This document shows, one piece after another, positions 1 through 9,806 of a stretch of DNA of 64,000 nucleotides; the first letter of the stretch is position 1, and every line of letters begins with the position of its first letter. The stretch lies in contig QWDA01000005.1 in assembly GCA_003605175.1 (NCBI GenBank), positions 124,001 to 188,000 on the forward strand. Reading direction: 5' to 3'. Under the pieces are notes generated by a model. It worked only from the letters and a program-made list of their open reading frames with translations, did no database searches and was not told the DNA's origin. The stretch is from Paracoccaceae bacterium (GTDB lineage: Bacteria; Pseudomonadota; Alphaproteobacteria; Rhodobacterales; Rhodobacteraceae). Made by a program: the position numbers and the translations under genes.

Positions 1-197
1 CCGGTGCCCGAGGCAAGGTCGAGCAGCTCGCGGCCCGCCGCATTCCCGAGATGCCGCCGAACCAGCGCTTGCCACGCCGCCATCTCCGCGCCCTCGGTTA
101 TCTTGTGGCCGGGATCGGTGTCGAAGGTCGCGGCGCGGTCCGACCAGTAGTCGCGGATCTCGTCGCGCAGGTCTCGGTTGCTGATTGCGTCGCTCAT
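1..197 (-). CDS. Class I SAM-dependent methyltransferase, N-terminal part (runs off the window)
   Basis: Only the first 65 residues are in the window; the ATG is at 195-197 and the gene continues leftward past base 1. The visible protein is acidic and helical at the start and ends in ELLDLASGTG at residues 57-66, the glycine-rich motif I that binds S-adenosylmethionine in Rossmann-type methyltransferases. The substrate cannot be told. It is divergent from the iron-complex transport genes at 321-3317. As I recall, methyltransferases of this kind often sit next to siderophore-type ABC importers in Rhodobacterales, so a role in iron or metallophore handling is an inference from position only. 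Confidence 0.7.
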   Translation of the reverse strand, partial: MSDAISNRDLRDEIRDYWSDRAATFDTDPGHKITEGAEMAAWQALVRRHLGNAAGRELLDLASGT

Positions 198-246
198 GGT
201 CGCTCCGGTCTGGCCCGCGCCCACCTCGCTCAAGCTGACTAATTTT

Positions 247-264
247 GTCAACTTTAATGTTGAC
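247..264. promoter_or_regulatory. Perfect palindrome, candidate operator for the iron-transport divergon
   Basis: GTCAAC-TTTAAT-GTTGAC is a perfect 6+6 bp inverted repeat with an AT-rich six-base centre. It lies 49 bp upstream of the methyltransferase start and 56 bp upstream of the substrate-binding protein start, in the only AT-rich stretch between the two divergent genes. This is where a shared iron-responsive repressor (Fur, RirA, Irr or IscR type) would bind. Which regulator binds cannot be read from the sequence. Confidence 0.5.
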
Positions 265-320
265 TGAAATACTCTGGAATAATAGCGAGTCGCTGTCCGA
301 CATTGAGAGGATCGCACTCC

Positions 321-1457
321 ATGACCCTTCGTCCCACTCTCGGCGCCACCGCGCTGAGCCTCATCGCAGCCAGCCTCGCGCAAGCCGAACCGATCACCCT
401 GACCGACATCGCCGGTCGCGAGGTCACGGTCGACGCGCCAGTTGACCGCGTGATCCTGGGAGAAGGCCGGCAGATCTTCTTTGCCGCCGTGCTCGACGGC
501 GAGAACCCCTTCGCGCGCGTCGTGGGCTGGCGCGACGATTTCCGGCAGGCCTCGCCAGAAAGCTACGCGATCTACGCGGAGAAGTTCCCGCAGATTGCCG
601 ACATCCCCACCTTCGGCGGCTTCAAGGACGGCACGTTCGACATCGAACAGGCGGTGTCGCTCCAGCCCGACGCGATGATCATGAACCTCGAGGCGAAAGC
701 CGCGACCGATGAGGCGGGTTACGAAGAGAAGCTCGCCAAGGTCGGCATTCCGATCATCTATGTCGATTTCCGCGAGAAGCCGTTCGAGCACACGACGGAA
801 TCGATGAACATCATCGGCAAGCTCTTCGGCGAAGAGGAAAGGGCCGCCGAATTCAACGCTTTCTACGAGGCGCAGATCGCCCGCGTCACCGATGTGATCG
901 AGGCGCAGGAGGCGCTCGAACGGCCACTGGTCTTCGTGGAACGCGCAGGCGGCTATTCCGAGGATTGCTGCATGTCGTTCGGGAACGGCAACTTCGGCCG
1001 CTTCGTAGAGCTCGCCGGAGGCACCAACATGGGCACCGAGTTCATCCCCGGAACATTCGGTACGGTGAACGCGGAACAGGTCATCGCCTCCGATCCCGAC
1101 CAGATCGTGGTGACCGGCGGCAACTGGGACGCCTACGTGCCCGGCGGAAGCTGGGTCGGCATGGGACCGGACTCGGACATGACCGAGGCCGCGCGCAAGC
1201 TGAAGGCGCTCATGGCGCGCCCGGCTTTCACCGGCGTCAAGGCGGTGGAAGAGGGCAACGTGCACGCAATCTGGCACCAGTTCTACAACTCGCCCTACAG
1301 CTTCGTCGCGGTGCAAAGGCTTGCGACATGGCTGCACCCCGAACTCTTCCCCGATCTCGACCCGGAGCTGACCCTGGTCGAACTCCACGAGCGATTCCTG
1401 CCGGTCGAGTATCGCCCCGGCTATTGGGTTTCGCTGGATGCGGGACCGACGAACTGA
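321..1457 (+). CDS. Periplasmic iron-complex (siderophore/heme-type) substrate-binding protein, FecB/FepB class
   Basis: A 378-residue protein that begins with a Sec signal peptide (hydrophobic core to about residue 20, cleavage near AQA-EP) followed by a class III periplasmic-binding fold. The N-terminal lobe starts with ITLTDIAGREVTVDAPVDR, the usual opening of Fe3+-siderophore binding proteins. The two-lobed domain fills most of the chain. The ATG at 321 is preferred over an upstream in-frame TTG at 303 because GAGAGGA lies nine bases before it and the signal peptide then starts properly. It is followed by a permease and an ATPase, giving a complete three-gene importer. A cysteine pair (DCC) near residue 215 is unusual; its role is unknown. 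Confidence 0.85.
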   Translation: MTLRPTLGATALSLIAASLAQAEPITLTDIAGREVTVDAPVDRVILGEGRQIFFAAVLDGENPFARVVGWRDDFRQASPESYAIYAEKFPQIADIPTFGGFKDGTFDIEQAVSLQPDAMIMNLEAKAATDEAGYEEKLAKVGIPIIYVDFREKPFEHTTESMNIIGKLFGEEERAAEFNAFYEAQIARVTDVIEAQEALERPLVFVERAGGYSEDCCMSFGNGNFGRFVELAGGTNMGTEFIPGTFGTVNAEQVIASDPDQIVVTGGNWDAYVPGGSWVGMGPDSDMTEAARKLKALMARPAFTGVKAVEEGNVHAIWHQFYNSPYSFVAVQRLATWLHPELFPDLDPELTLVELHERFLPVEYRPGYWVSLDAGPTN

Positions 1458-1509
1458 TCGGACCGTCAACGCGGGCGGCTTCCGGGCCGCCCCGATCTCT
1501 GGAGCGCGC

Positions 1510-2571
1510 ATGGCCACGGTGACCACGGATGCCCCGACCCACAACCTCGCCTATCGCGGGCTGGTGGCGTGGCGCATCGCAATCCTGGCCGGGCTGGCGG
1601 CGCTCCTGCTCCTCTCCGTGGCGGTCGACATATCGCTCGGACCGGCACGCTACGGCGTGGGCGAGGTGCTGGCGACGCTCTTCGCTCCCGGCGCGGCGGA
1701 ACTCCAGATGCGCGTCGTGATCTGGGAAATCCGGATGCCGATGGCGCTCATGGCCGTGACCGTGGGCGCGAGTCTGTCGCTTGCGGGCGCGCAGATGCAG
1801 ACGATCCTCGCCAACCCGCTGGCCAGCCCCTTCACCCTCGGCCTCTCGGCCGCAGCCAGCTTCGGCGCGGCGCTGGCGATGGTGCTTGGCGTGGCGTTTC
1901 TTCCCGCCGCAATCACGCTCATGGTCCCGATCAACGCCTTCGCGATGGCGATGGCCGCGTCGCTCCTGATCTTCGGCCTCTCCACGTTGCGCGGGGTGAC
2001 GGTGGAAACCATTGTCCTCCTCGGCATCGCGCTGGTCTTCACCTTCAACGCGGCGCTGGCGCTGCTTCAGTATTTCGCCTCGGAACAGGCCCTTTCGGCC
2101 GTGGTGTTCTGGACGATGGGCAGCCTGACCAAGGCCACCTGGGGCAAGGTCGCGGTGACCGCCGCAATCCTCGCCCTCTGCACACCGCTGTTTGCCCGAC
2201 GCGCCTGGGCGCTGACCGCGATCCGTCTCGGCGAAACACGCGCCGCCGCCATGGGCGTGCCGGTCAGGCGACTTCGGCTTGAGGCGCTGCTCCTCGTCTC
2301 GCTGCTCGCCGCCGTGCCGGTCAGCTTCGTGGGCACCATCGGCTTCATCGGCATCGTCGGACCGCATGTCGCGCGCCTGCTCCTCGGCGAGGACCAGCGG
2401 TTCTTCCTGCCTGGCGCGATGCTCTGCGGGGCGGTGATCCTCTCGGCCACCTCGGTTCTGTCGAAAGCGATCCTCCCCGGCTCGGTCTTGCCGATCGGGA
2501 TCATCACGGCGCTGGTGGGCGTGCCGTTCTTCGCCGCACTGATCCTGACCAAGGGGCGCAAGTCATGGTGA
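1510..2571 (+). CDS. FecCD-family iron-complex ABC transporter permease
   Basis: A 353-residue integral membrane protein with about nine to ten hydrophobic segments, matching FecC/FecD/BtuC permeases in length and pattern. The family motif around GASLSLAGAQMQTILANPLA, which packs near the ATPase coupling helix, is clear, as is the C-terminal GFIGIVGPHVARLLLGEDQR segment. The ATG at 1510 follows GGAG a few bases upstream; the reading frame is open further upstream but that part is not hydrophobic. It overlaps the ATPase gene by 7 nt, so the two are probably translated together. It would homodimerise in the inner membrane to pass the iron complex delivered by the 321-1457 protein. Confidence 0.88.
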   Translation: MATVTTDAPTHNLAYRGLVAWRIAILAGLAALLLLSVAVDISLGPARYGVGEVLATLFAPGAAELQMRVVIWEIRMPMALMAVTVGASLSLAGAQMQTILANPLASPFTLGLSAAASFGAALAMVLGVAFLPAAITLMVPINAFAMAMAASLLIFGLSTLRGVTVETIVLLGIALVFTFNAALALLQYFASEQALSAVVFWTMGSLTKATWGKVAVTAAILALCTPLFARRAWALTAIRLGETRAAAMGVPVRRLRLEALLLVSLLAAVPVSFVGTIGFIGIVGPHVARLLLGEDQRFFLPGAMLCGAVILSATSVLSKAILPGSVLPIGIITALVGVPFFAALILTKGRKSW

Positions 2572-3317
2572 CGCTGGAACTCGATCGGGTCGGCGCCCGC
2601 TACGGCCGTCGCGAGATCCTGTCGGACGCCACGACATCGGCCATTCGCGGCGGCGTGCTGACGGCGCTCGTTGGAGCGAACGCCACGGGGAAATCCACGC
2701 TGTTCCGGCGCATCGCAGGGCAACTGAAGGGCGCTGGAACCGTCCGGCTGCAAGGCGCAGAGACGGAAGATCTGCGCTACATGCCTCAGGACACCGCGAC
2801 TTCCGCGGCTCTGACGGTCTACGAGTCCGTCATCCTTGCCCTGAAGCAAGGGGCGGGGGGCTGGCGGCTCTCCGCGTCGGAGCTGGCGGCGGTGGACGGC
2901 GTGTTGAACCATTTCGGCATCGGGCATCTGGCAAACCGTCAACTGCCGGAGCTTTCCGGTGGCCAGCGCCAGTCGGTTTCCATCGCCCAGACCCTGGTGG
3001 CCCGCCCCAAGGTGGTGCTGATGGACGAACCCACCTCCGCGCTCGACCTGCACCGCCAGTACGAGGTGCTGGCGGCCCTGCGCGCCTATGCTGCGGAAAC
3101 CGGAGCGGTGATGATCCTCGCGCTCCATGACCTCAACCAGGTCATGCGCTGCTGCAGCACCACGATCGCCTTGGCCGGCGGGGGTATCCATGCCTGCGGG
3201 CCGACGCTTGAAGTGCTGACGCCGGATGTCGTCCGCCGTCTTTACGGCATAGACAGCCGCGTGGAACGCTGCTCCCGCGGCTGCCCCATGCTGATCGTGG
3301 ACGGGCCGGCGGAATGA
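2565..3317 (+). CDS. Iron-complex ABC transporter ATP-binding protein (FecE/FepC class)
   Basis: A 250-residue ABC ATPase. Walker A is GANATGKST at residues 37-45 (an A and an A replace the more usual P and G, but the GKST core is intact), the signature is LSGGQRQ, Walker B with its glutamate is VVLMDEPTSALD, and the switch histidine sits in ALHDLNQ. Length and order match FepC/FecE ATPases. It is the last gene of the importer operon and starts inside the permease gene. The C-terminal tail ends in a CSRGCPM stretch with two cysteines not typical of the family. Confidence 0.88.
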   Translation: MVTLELDRVGARYGRREILSDATTSAIRGGVLTALVGANATGKSTLFRRIAGQLKGAGTVRLQGAETEDLRYMPQDTATSAALTVYESVILALKQGAGGWRLSASELAAVDGVLNHFGIGHLANRQLPELSGGQRQSVSIAQTLVARPKVVLMDEPTSALDLHRQYEVLAALRAYAAETGAVMILALHDLNQVMRCCSTTIALAGGGIHACGPTLEVLTPDVVRRLYGIDSRVERCSRGCPMLIVDGPAE

Positions 3318-3457
3318 CAGCACGGCTGGTGGGGCACCCGGACGAGCGGGGCACGCAGGCTTTCGTACGGCGTACCGCAGATCTGAGCGGCTGATCGAGC
3401 GAGAACGCTCAGAAGGCTGCGAACGCAACCTGTCCTTCGAACGGCTGGCTTGTCTGC

Positions 3458-3640
3458 ATGGCGCGAAAGCAGATCGACCTCTCGACCGTCCTTGCCGGCC
3501 AGAGGCTCGGAACATGGGAGATGGATGGCGGCATTGGGCTCCTGAGCTTCATGCACCTTGATCTGGGCGATATCGATCTGGAGCAGAAAACATTTCAAAC
3601 CATCGACAATCCGTTCGGCACGAGATTGTCATCCATGTCT
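3458..3640 (+). pseudogene. C-terminal remnant of a transposase (probably IS481-type)
   Basis: About 60 codons read as the tail of an integrase-core transposase: a basic MARKQ start, then GQRLG, LLSFMHLDLGDIDLE and DNPFGTRLSSMS, which I recognise as the usual end of IS481-like transposases. No catalytic DDE core or insertion-sequence ends are present, and there is no matching upstream part in 3318-3457, so it is a dead fragment. The base composition is less GC-rich than neighbouring genes, fitting foreign origin. The frame runs on through the tRNA complement without meaning. Family assignment is from memory of the sequence pattern. Confidence 0.5.
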
Positions 3641-3686
3641 TGGGTGCAATCCGTTACCCATGTCTCCGGGTCGTACTGGGGGGCGA

Positions 3687-3763
3687 TGGTAGCGGAGGAG
3701 GGACTTGAACCCCCGACACGCGGATTATGATTCCGCTGCTCTAACCAACTGAGCTACTCCGCC
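3687..3763 (-). tRNA. tRNA-Met, elongator type, anticodon CAT
   Basis: Read on the minus strand this folds as a standard cloverleaf: acceptor GGCGGAG pairs with CTCCGCT, the D-arm has AGCTCAGTTGGTTAGAGC, the anticodon arm is GCGGA-ATCATAA-TCCGC with anticodon CAT, and the T-arm carries GGTTCAAGT. The 3' CCA is encoded (plus-strand TGG at 3687-3689). The G1-U72 wobble and the body match elongator tRNA-Met of alphaproteobacteria; an initiator would show a C1-A72 mismatch and GGG/CCC in the anticodon stem. A CAT anticodon could also be tRNA-Ile2 (lysidine-modified), which is less likely here. A transposase remnant lies directly next to it. Confidence 0.93.
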
Positions 3764-3817
3764 ACGAGCGACCGGCTAGGTAGAGGCAAGCGGGCGGCGC
3801 GTCAAGGCCGATCTGGC

Positions 3818-6327
3818 TCATTCCCGGGCGCGCAGGACGCGGGCCGGGCGGGCGGAAAGCGGGCGCCAGGCGAAGGCGAGGCCGGAGAGCAGCGTGGCGC
3901 CGATCCCCAGCGCGATCACCAGCGCGGCAGAGCCCGGGGCGAAGACGTAATCGGTCTCCAGCACGAAATGCGCGATGGCCCAGGCGCCCGCGCAGCCCGC
4001 GACCAGCGCCACCAGCCCCGCCGCGACACCGAGGAGCGCAGAGCGCAGGGCGAAATTCGCCAGGATCGTGCCCCGCGCCGCGCCCAGCGTCTTCAGAAGC
4101 GCCGCCTCGTAGGTTCGCGCCCGCTCCACCGCCGCCGCGGTGCCGACGAGCACGATCACGCCCGTGACCAGCGTCGCCAGCGCGCCCCAGGTGATCGCCG
4201 CCGCGATCCCGGCCAGGATCTCGCTCACCCGCTCGATCGCGTCCTTCACCCGGATCGCGGTGATGTTCGGATAGGCGGCGGCGAGATCGCGCAGGATCGC
4301 CGCCTCGTCGGCCGGATCGGCATAGATCGTCGCGATATGGGTATGCGGTGCGCCCGCCAGGGCGCCCGGGTTCAACGACAGGACAAAGCCGATCCCGGCG
4401 CTCGAGAAATCCACCTCGCGGAAATTCGCGATCTCCGCCTCGATGTCGCGGCCCAGCACGTTGATCGTCAGCCGGTCGCCCAGCTTCAGGCCCATTTCTT
4501 CCGCCTCCTCGGCGGCGAAACTGGCGAGCGGCGGGCCGGCATACTCCGCGGGCCACCATTCGCCCGCCGTCACCGAAGTCCCGGTAGGCGGCGCGGCGGA
4601 ATAGGTCACGCCCCGGTCGCCGCGCAAGACCCAGTGCGGGCCGGCCGCCTCCTCGGCCGGGCGGCCGTTGATCTCGGTGATGACGCCCCGCAGCATCGGC
4701 GCGGTCTCGACCCGGCTGACCGAGGGCCGCGCGTCCAGCATCGCGCGGAACCCGTCGAGCTGGTCCCCCTGGATGTCGACGACGAAATAGGAGGGCGCCA
4801 CCTCGGGCAGGTCGCGGGCGATGGCGCCCTTGAGCGTCGCGTCGATCTGCCCGATCGCCGCCAGCACCGTCAGTCCGAGGCCCAGGGACAGCACCACCGC
4901 GCCGGTCTCCGAGCCCGGCCCGCCGATGGCACCCAGGGCGAGCCGCAGCATCGCCCGCCCGCGCATCCGCCGCGCCAGCGCGCGCGCCGCCCGCCGCAGC
5001 CCCGCCGCCGCCAAAAGGAGCGCCACGAAGGCGCCGGTCAGCCCGCCCGCCGTCCAGAGCGTCAGCCGCGCCACGCCCGACAGCCCCGCCGCCGCCGCGA
5101 TCAGCACCGCCAGAACCAGCCCCGTCATCGCGATCCAGACCGGGCGCGGCCAGCCCCCCGGCCGCAGCCCGGCATCGCGAAACAGCGCCGCCGCCCGCAC
5201 GCTCTCGGTCCGCGCCAGCGGCCAGATCGTGAACAGCGCCGCCGACAACACACCGTAAAGTGCCGCCTCCAGCAGCGGCCCGGGCCAGGGCGCGAACACC
5301 GCCGGCACCGGCAGTTGCGCCTCGATCAGGGGCGCGGCCAGCAACGGCAGCGCCGCCCCCATCGCGAGGCCCAGGAGGATCCCCAGGACCGTCAGCGCGC
5401 CCACCTGCAGTACATAGGTCTGGAACACCGTCGCCCGGCTCGCGCCCAGCGTCTTCAAGACCGCGATCACCGCGATCTTGCGGTCGATATAGGCCCTGAC
5501 AGACGCCGCGATGCCGACGCCGCCCACCGCCAGCCCGGAAAGCCCGACCAGCACCAGGAAGGCCCCGAGCCGCTCGACGAAGCGCCTGATCCCCGGCGCG
5601 CCGTTGCGGCTGTCGCGCCAGCGCAGGCCGGAGCCGTCGAGCGCCCGCCCGGCCTCGGCTTCCAGCGCGGCAAGATCGGTGCCCTCCGGCAGGCGCAGCC
5701 GGTACTGGCTCTCGTAGAGCGTGCCGTCGCCCAGAAGCCCGCTCCCCTCGAGCGCCGTCCGCCGCACGATGGTCCGGGGGCCGAGCGTGATCCCTGCCGA
5801 CCGGTCGGGCTCCCGCTCCAGGAGCGCCGACAGCACGAAGGCGCCGGTCCCGAGACGGAACCGGTCCCCCGGCGCCAGCCCCAGCCGGTCGGCCAGAACC
5901 CGGTCCATCACCGCGCCCGGCACGCCATCCGCGCCGTCGAGCGCCTGCGAAAGCGGCATCTCCGGCGCCAGCTTCACCGCGCCCAGCAGCGGATAGGCCG
6001 TGTCCACGCCCTTCACCTGGGTCAGGGCACGTGCCTCGCCCACCGCCGCCATCGACCGGAAATCCACCACCTCCGACACCGCCTCGGAGACGCCCTCCAT
6101 CCAGGCGCGCTCGTCGGGCGTGGCGAAGCGGTAGGTCAGCTCGATCTCCGCGTCGCCGCCCAGAAGCGCCGCGCCCTCGCGGGCGAGCCCGGCCTCGATG
6201 CTCGCGCGGACGATGCCCACCGCCGCGATGGCGGCGACCCCGAAAGCGAGGCAGGCGAGGAACACGCTGAAGCCCGACAGCCCCCCGCGCAACTCGCGCC
6301 GGGCGATCCTCGCGGCGACGGGCCAGC

Positions 6328-6331
<4 letters not shown>
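3818..6331 (-). CDS. ybbP: ABC transporter permease, FtsX/MacB type, YbbP-like
   Basis: An 837-residue permease with the architecture of E. coli YbbP (about 800 residues): an N-terminal membrane helix, a large periplasmic part, three membrane helices around residues 255-370, two further central helices, a second periplasmic part and a final three-helix FtsX unit ending in AWRPLSARPARVLRARE. The start is GTG at 6331 in a GTGA overlap with the stop of the upstream ATPase, so the two are translationally coupled. Together with the ATPase it should form a type VII (mechanotransmission-type) ABC complex. The conserved neighbourhood with a TesA-like lipase suggests a role in envelope lipid or lipoprotein handling; that is an inference. 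Confidence 0.82.
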
Positions 6332-7027
<696 letters not shown>

Positions 7028-7029
<2 letters not shown>

Positions 7030-7720
7030 GCGCGGGCTCCTCGGACGGCTCTCGGGGGCATATGGGGCGCGCGCCGCGATCCGCAACCTCGGTCTTGCCG
7101 TCGCGCTCGCCGCGCTCGCATTTCCTGGAGCCGGAAGGGCCGAGCCGCTGACCGTCACCGCGCTCGGCGACAGCCTCACCCAGGGCTACGGCCTGCCGCC
7201 CGGCGACGGTTTCGTGCCGCAGCTCGAACGCTGGCTCGCGGGGCAGGGGGCCGATGTCCGCCTCGTCAATGCCGGGGTCTCCGGCGACACCACCCAGGGC
7301 GGGCTCTCGCGGATCGACTGGACGCTGGCCGACTACCCCGACGCGCTGATCGTGGCGCTCGGCGGCAACGACATCCTCCGCGGGATCGACCCGGCCACCG
7401 CCCGCGCCAATCTCGACGGCATCCTGACCCGCGCCAGGGCCGAAGGCGTGCCGGTGCTGCTCGTCGGCATCGCCGTGCCGGGCAATTACGGGCCCGAGTA
7501 CCAATCGGCGTTCCGCGCGATCTATCCCGAGCTCGCCGCCGCCCATGGCGCGCTTCTCTACCCCGATTTCCTCGCCGCCCTCACCTCCGGGGGCGACCGC
7601 CAGCAGGCGCTCCGCGACTGGTTCCAGCCCGACGGCCTGCACCCCAACGCCGAAGGCGTCGCCCGCATCGTCGAGGCCATCGGCCCCTCGGTCCTGAAGC
7701 TGCTCGACGCGGCGGGGTAG
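7028..7720 (+). CDS. tesA: Periplasmic SGNH/GDSL esterase, TesA-like arylesterase
   Basis: A 230-residue secreted hydrolase. A signal peptide (hydrophobic stretch about residues 20-33, cleavage near GRA-EP) precedes block I TALGDSLTQGYGL with nucleophile Ser49. Block III ALGGND supplies oxyanion-hole Gly/Asn and block V DGLHPN supplies catalytic Asp and His. This matches E. coli TesA (thioesterase I / lysophospholipase L1) in domain order and size. The first usable ATG (7028) overlaps the divergent ybbA start; there is no strong ribosome binding site, so the start is less certain than the function. It ends 4 bp from the end of the convergent histidine kinase gene. As in E. coli, tesA is divergent from ybbA-ybbP. 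Confidence 0.87.
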
Positions 7721-7724
7721 GGGG

Positions 7725-9632
7725 TCAGTTCGCCCCGGTGCGCCGCCGCTCTGAAAGCGCCTCCTCCACATGCAGGGCAAGCTGCTGCCGCGTGAACGGC
7801 TTCGGCAGCACCCGGCTGCCCGAACTGTCCTCGATCCGGTCGTCCTGCCGGCTCCAGCCCGAGACGAAGACGGTCGGCAGGTCGGGCCGCTTGCGGCGGA
7901 TCTCCCTGGCGAGCTGGAGCCCGGTGATGTCGTCCGACAAGAGGATGTCCGTCAGGACGAGATCGATCCCGGTGCCCTCCGCGTCGAGCGCCTGCATCGC
8001 CTCCTTCGGCCCGGCCGCCTCGACCACCCGGTACCCCAGCGTGCGCAGCATGTTCACCGTGACGCGCCGCACATCGGACATATCCTCGACCACAAGCACC
8101 GTCGCGCTGTCCGCCTCCGCCGCGGCCGGCATCGCGGCGGAGGGCCGGGGCCCCTCCGCCGGCGGCGCGGCCGGCAGGCACATCGAAACGGTGGTGCCCT
8201 TGCCCGGTTCGGTCTGGATGTCGAACGTGCCCCGCGATTGGCGCACGAAGCCCGCGACACTCGAGAGGCCGAGCCCGGTGGCCTCGCCGATCGGCTTCGT
8301 GGTGAAGAACGGCTCGGTCGCCCGGTCGCGCGTGGCCGCGTCCATCCCGACGCCGGTATCGGTCACGCTGATATCGACGGTGCCGCCCCGGTCAGTCCGT
8401 TCCGGCGCTTCCCGGCAGGTGACCGTGATCTCGCCGCCGCCCGGCATCGCGTCGCGGGCGTTGAAGATCAGGCTCAACAGCGCACCTTCGAGCTGCGCCC
8501 GGTCGGCATAGGGCGCGGGCACCCCCTCGGCCAGGTTCGTCCGGATCCGATAGGCGGGGCCCAGCGATGGCTCCACCATCTTCACGAGCGCGTCCAGCAT
8601 CGATTCCAAAGGCACCGCTTCGGGCCGCAGGATCTGCTTGCCGGCGATCGACAGCAGCCGCTGCACCTGGTTCGCCCCGGAGCGGCAGCCGTTCAGGATC
8701 GGTGTGATCAGCGTCGGATCGGCCTTGCCCTCCAGCGCCAGGAGTTCCGCATGGCCCTGGATCGCCATCAGCAGGTTGTTGAAATTATGCGCGATCCCGC
8801 CCGTGAGCTGGCCGATCGCGTCCACCTTTTCCGATCGGGCGATCCGCTCCTCCATCATCCGCCGCGTGCCCAGCACCTCGTGCCGCGCATCCTCCAGGAG
8901 GTCCTCGATCAGCCGGTTGCGCCGTTCGAGCTCCAGCCGGCCGATGAACTCGGCCATGAACAGGTCGGCATGGCGCAGGATTACCTCCCGGAAGATGAAG
9001 AGGAACATGAGCACGATCGCCGCCGGTCCCAGCGCCAGCAGCCCGTGCGACCATGCAAGACCCGCGATCCCGCCGATCGCGACAGGCATCATGAAGGCCG
9101 CCGCGGCCGCTGGGATCGGGTAGAGCCCGAAGGCGCCACCCGTCAGCATGCCGGTCAGAAGCGTATAGGCGAAAACCTCGGCAAATCCGGTCAGCCCCGG
9201 GATGAAACTCACTCCGGGCACCGCCCAGAACAGGCCGAAGACCAGCGAGTTCATCACCATCCGGCGCCGTGTGCGCGGGCTCGCGGTGCGTGGCGGCGGC
9301 TTCCGCCGGTTCCGCAGCGTGCCGTAGAGCGCATAGCTCGCGTGCAGCACCGTCAGCGCCGCCCAGATCAGGATCGGCACGGTCAGCTGGCCGGTCGCCC
9401 GGAGCACCAGCGCGAAGGTGCCGACATTGAATAGGACGACGATCATCAGGGGAGAGGTCAGTTGCAGGACCGCGTCCACCTGCCGGGCGCGCAGCTGCGC
9501 TTCGACCTCCTCCGAAAGCGTCGCCGGTCTTGCGCGGCCATGGGCCCCTGGGTCACGCGAATCGACATGGCCACGGCCGGCACGATTCCAGCCGCCAAAA
9601 GGCAGTCCCAAAAGTTTCCTCAGCCATAGCAC
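7725..9632 (-). CDS. Membrane-bound hybrid histidine kinase with C-terminal receiver domain
   Basis: A protein of about 635 residues: a sensor of roughly six membrane segments in the first 210 residues with no large periplasmic loop, a short helical linker, a phosphoacceptor helix with GQLTGGIAHNFNNLL (His in the H-box), a HATPase_c domain (N box FNARDAM, G1 DTGVGM, G2 GLGLSSVAGFVRQ), and a receiver domain starting TVLVVEDMSD with phosphoacceptor Asp in LVLTDILLSD and Lys in LPKPF. The AHNFNN box is of the HWE-free, alphaproteobacterial HisKA class. Start: GTG at 9632 preceded by GGGA is chosen; the frame is open to 9743 but those 37 codons are AT-rich and promoter-like. No response regulator gene is adjacent, so output is unknown. 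Confidence 0.8.
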   Translation of the reverse strand: MLWLRKLLGLPFGGWNRAGRGHVDSRDPGAHGRARPATLSEEVEAQLRARQVDAVLQLTSPLMIVVLFNVGTFALVLRATGQLTVPILIWAALTVLHASYALYGTLRNRRKPPPRTASPRTRRRMVMNSLVFGLFWAVPGVSFIPGLTGFAEVFAYTLLTGMLTGGAFGLYPIPAAAAAFMMPVAIGGIAGLAWSHGLLALGPAAIVLMFLFIFREVILRHADLFMAEFIGRLELERRNRLIEDLLEDARHEVLGTRRMMEERIARSEKVDAIGQLTGGIAHNFNNLLMAIQGHAELLALEGKADPTLITPILNGCRSGANQVQRLLSIAGKQILRPEAVPLESMLDALVKMVEPSLGPAYRIRTNLAEGVPAPYADRAQLEGALLSLIFNARDAMPGGGEITVTCREAPERTDRGGTVDISVTDTGVGMDAATRDRATEPFFTTKPIGEATGLGLSSVAGFVRQSRGTFDIQTEPGKGTTVSMCLPAAPPAEGPRPSAAMPAAAEADSATVLVVEDMSDVRRVTVNMLRTLGYRVVEAAGPKEAMQALDAEGTGIDLVLTDILLSDDITGLQLAREIRRKRPDLPTVFVSGWSRQDDRIEDSSGSRVLPKPFTRQQLALHVEEALSERRRTGAN

Positions 9633-9806
9633 GCTGCTGTTTCCCAACAATTTACAGGCAACAAATTGAAACGTAACATAAAAATATTTTCGTTTCGGGA
9701 GGATAGCAGATCGTGCGCGGCCTGTCCCGCGATCATTCGTCACTTGGACGAGAACCCCAAGGCACGCCGAATAACTGTCTTGGAATCAGTCGCTTGGATG
9801 CTGCGT

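Noticed and set aside
3458-3730. A 90-codon gene ending in AEEGLEPPTRGL
   Set aside because: The end is simply the complement of the tRNA read as protein, a known artefact. Only the first 60 codons resemble a transposase tail.
9633-9743. Longer N-terminus of the hybrid kinase starting at 9743
   Set aside because: The added 37 codons are AT-rich with AAAATATTTT and look like the promoter region; the membrane domain starts well after the GTG at 9632.
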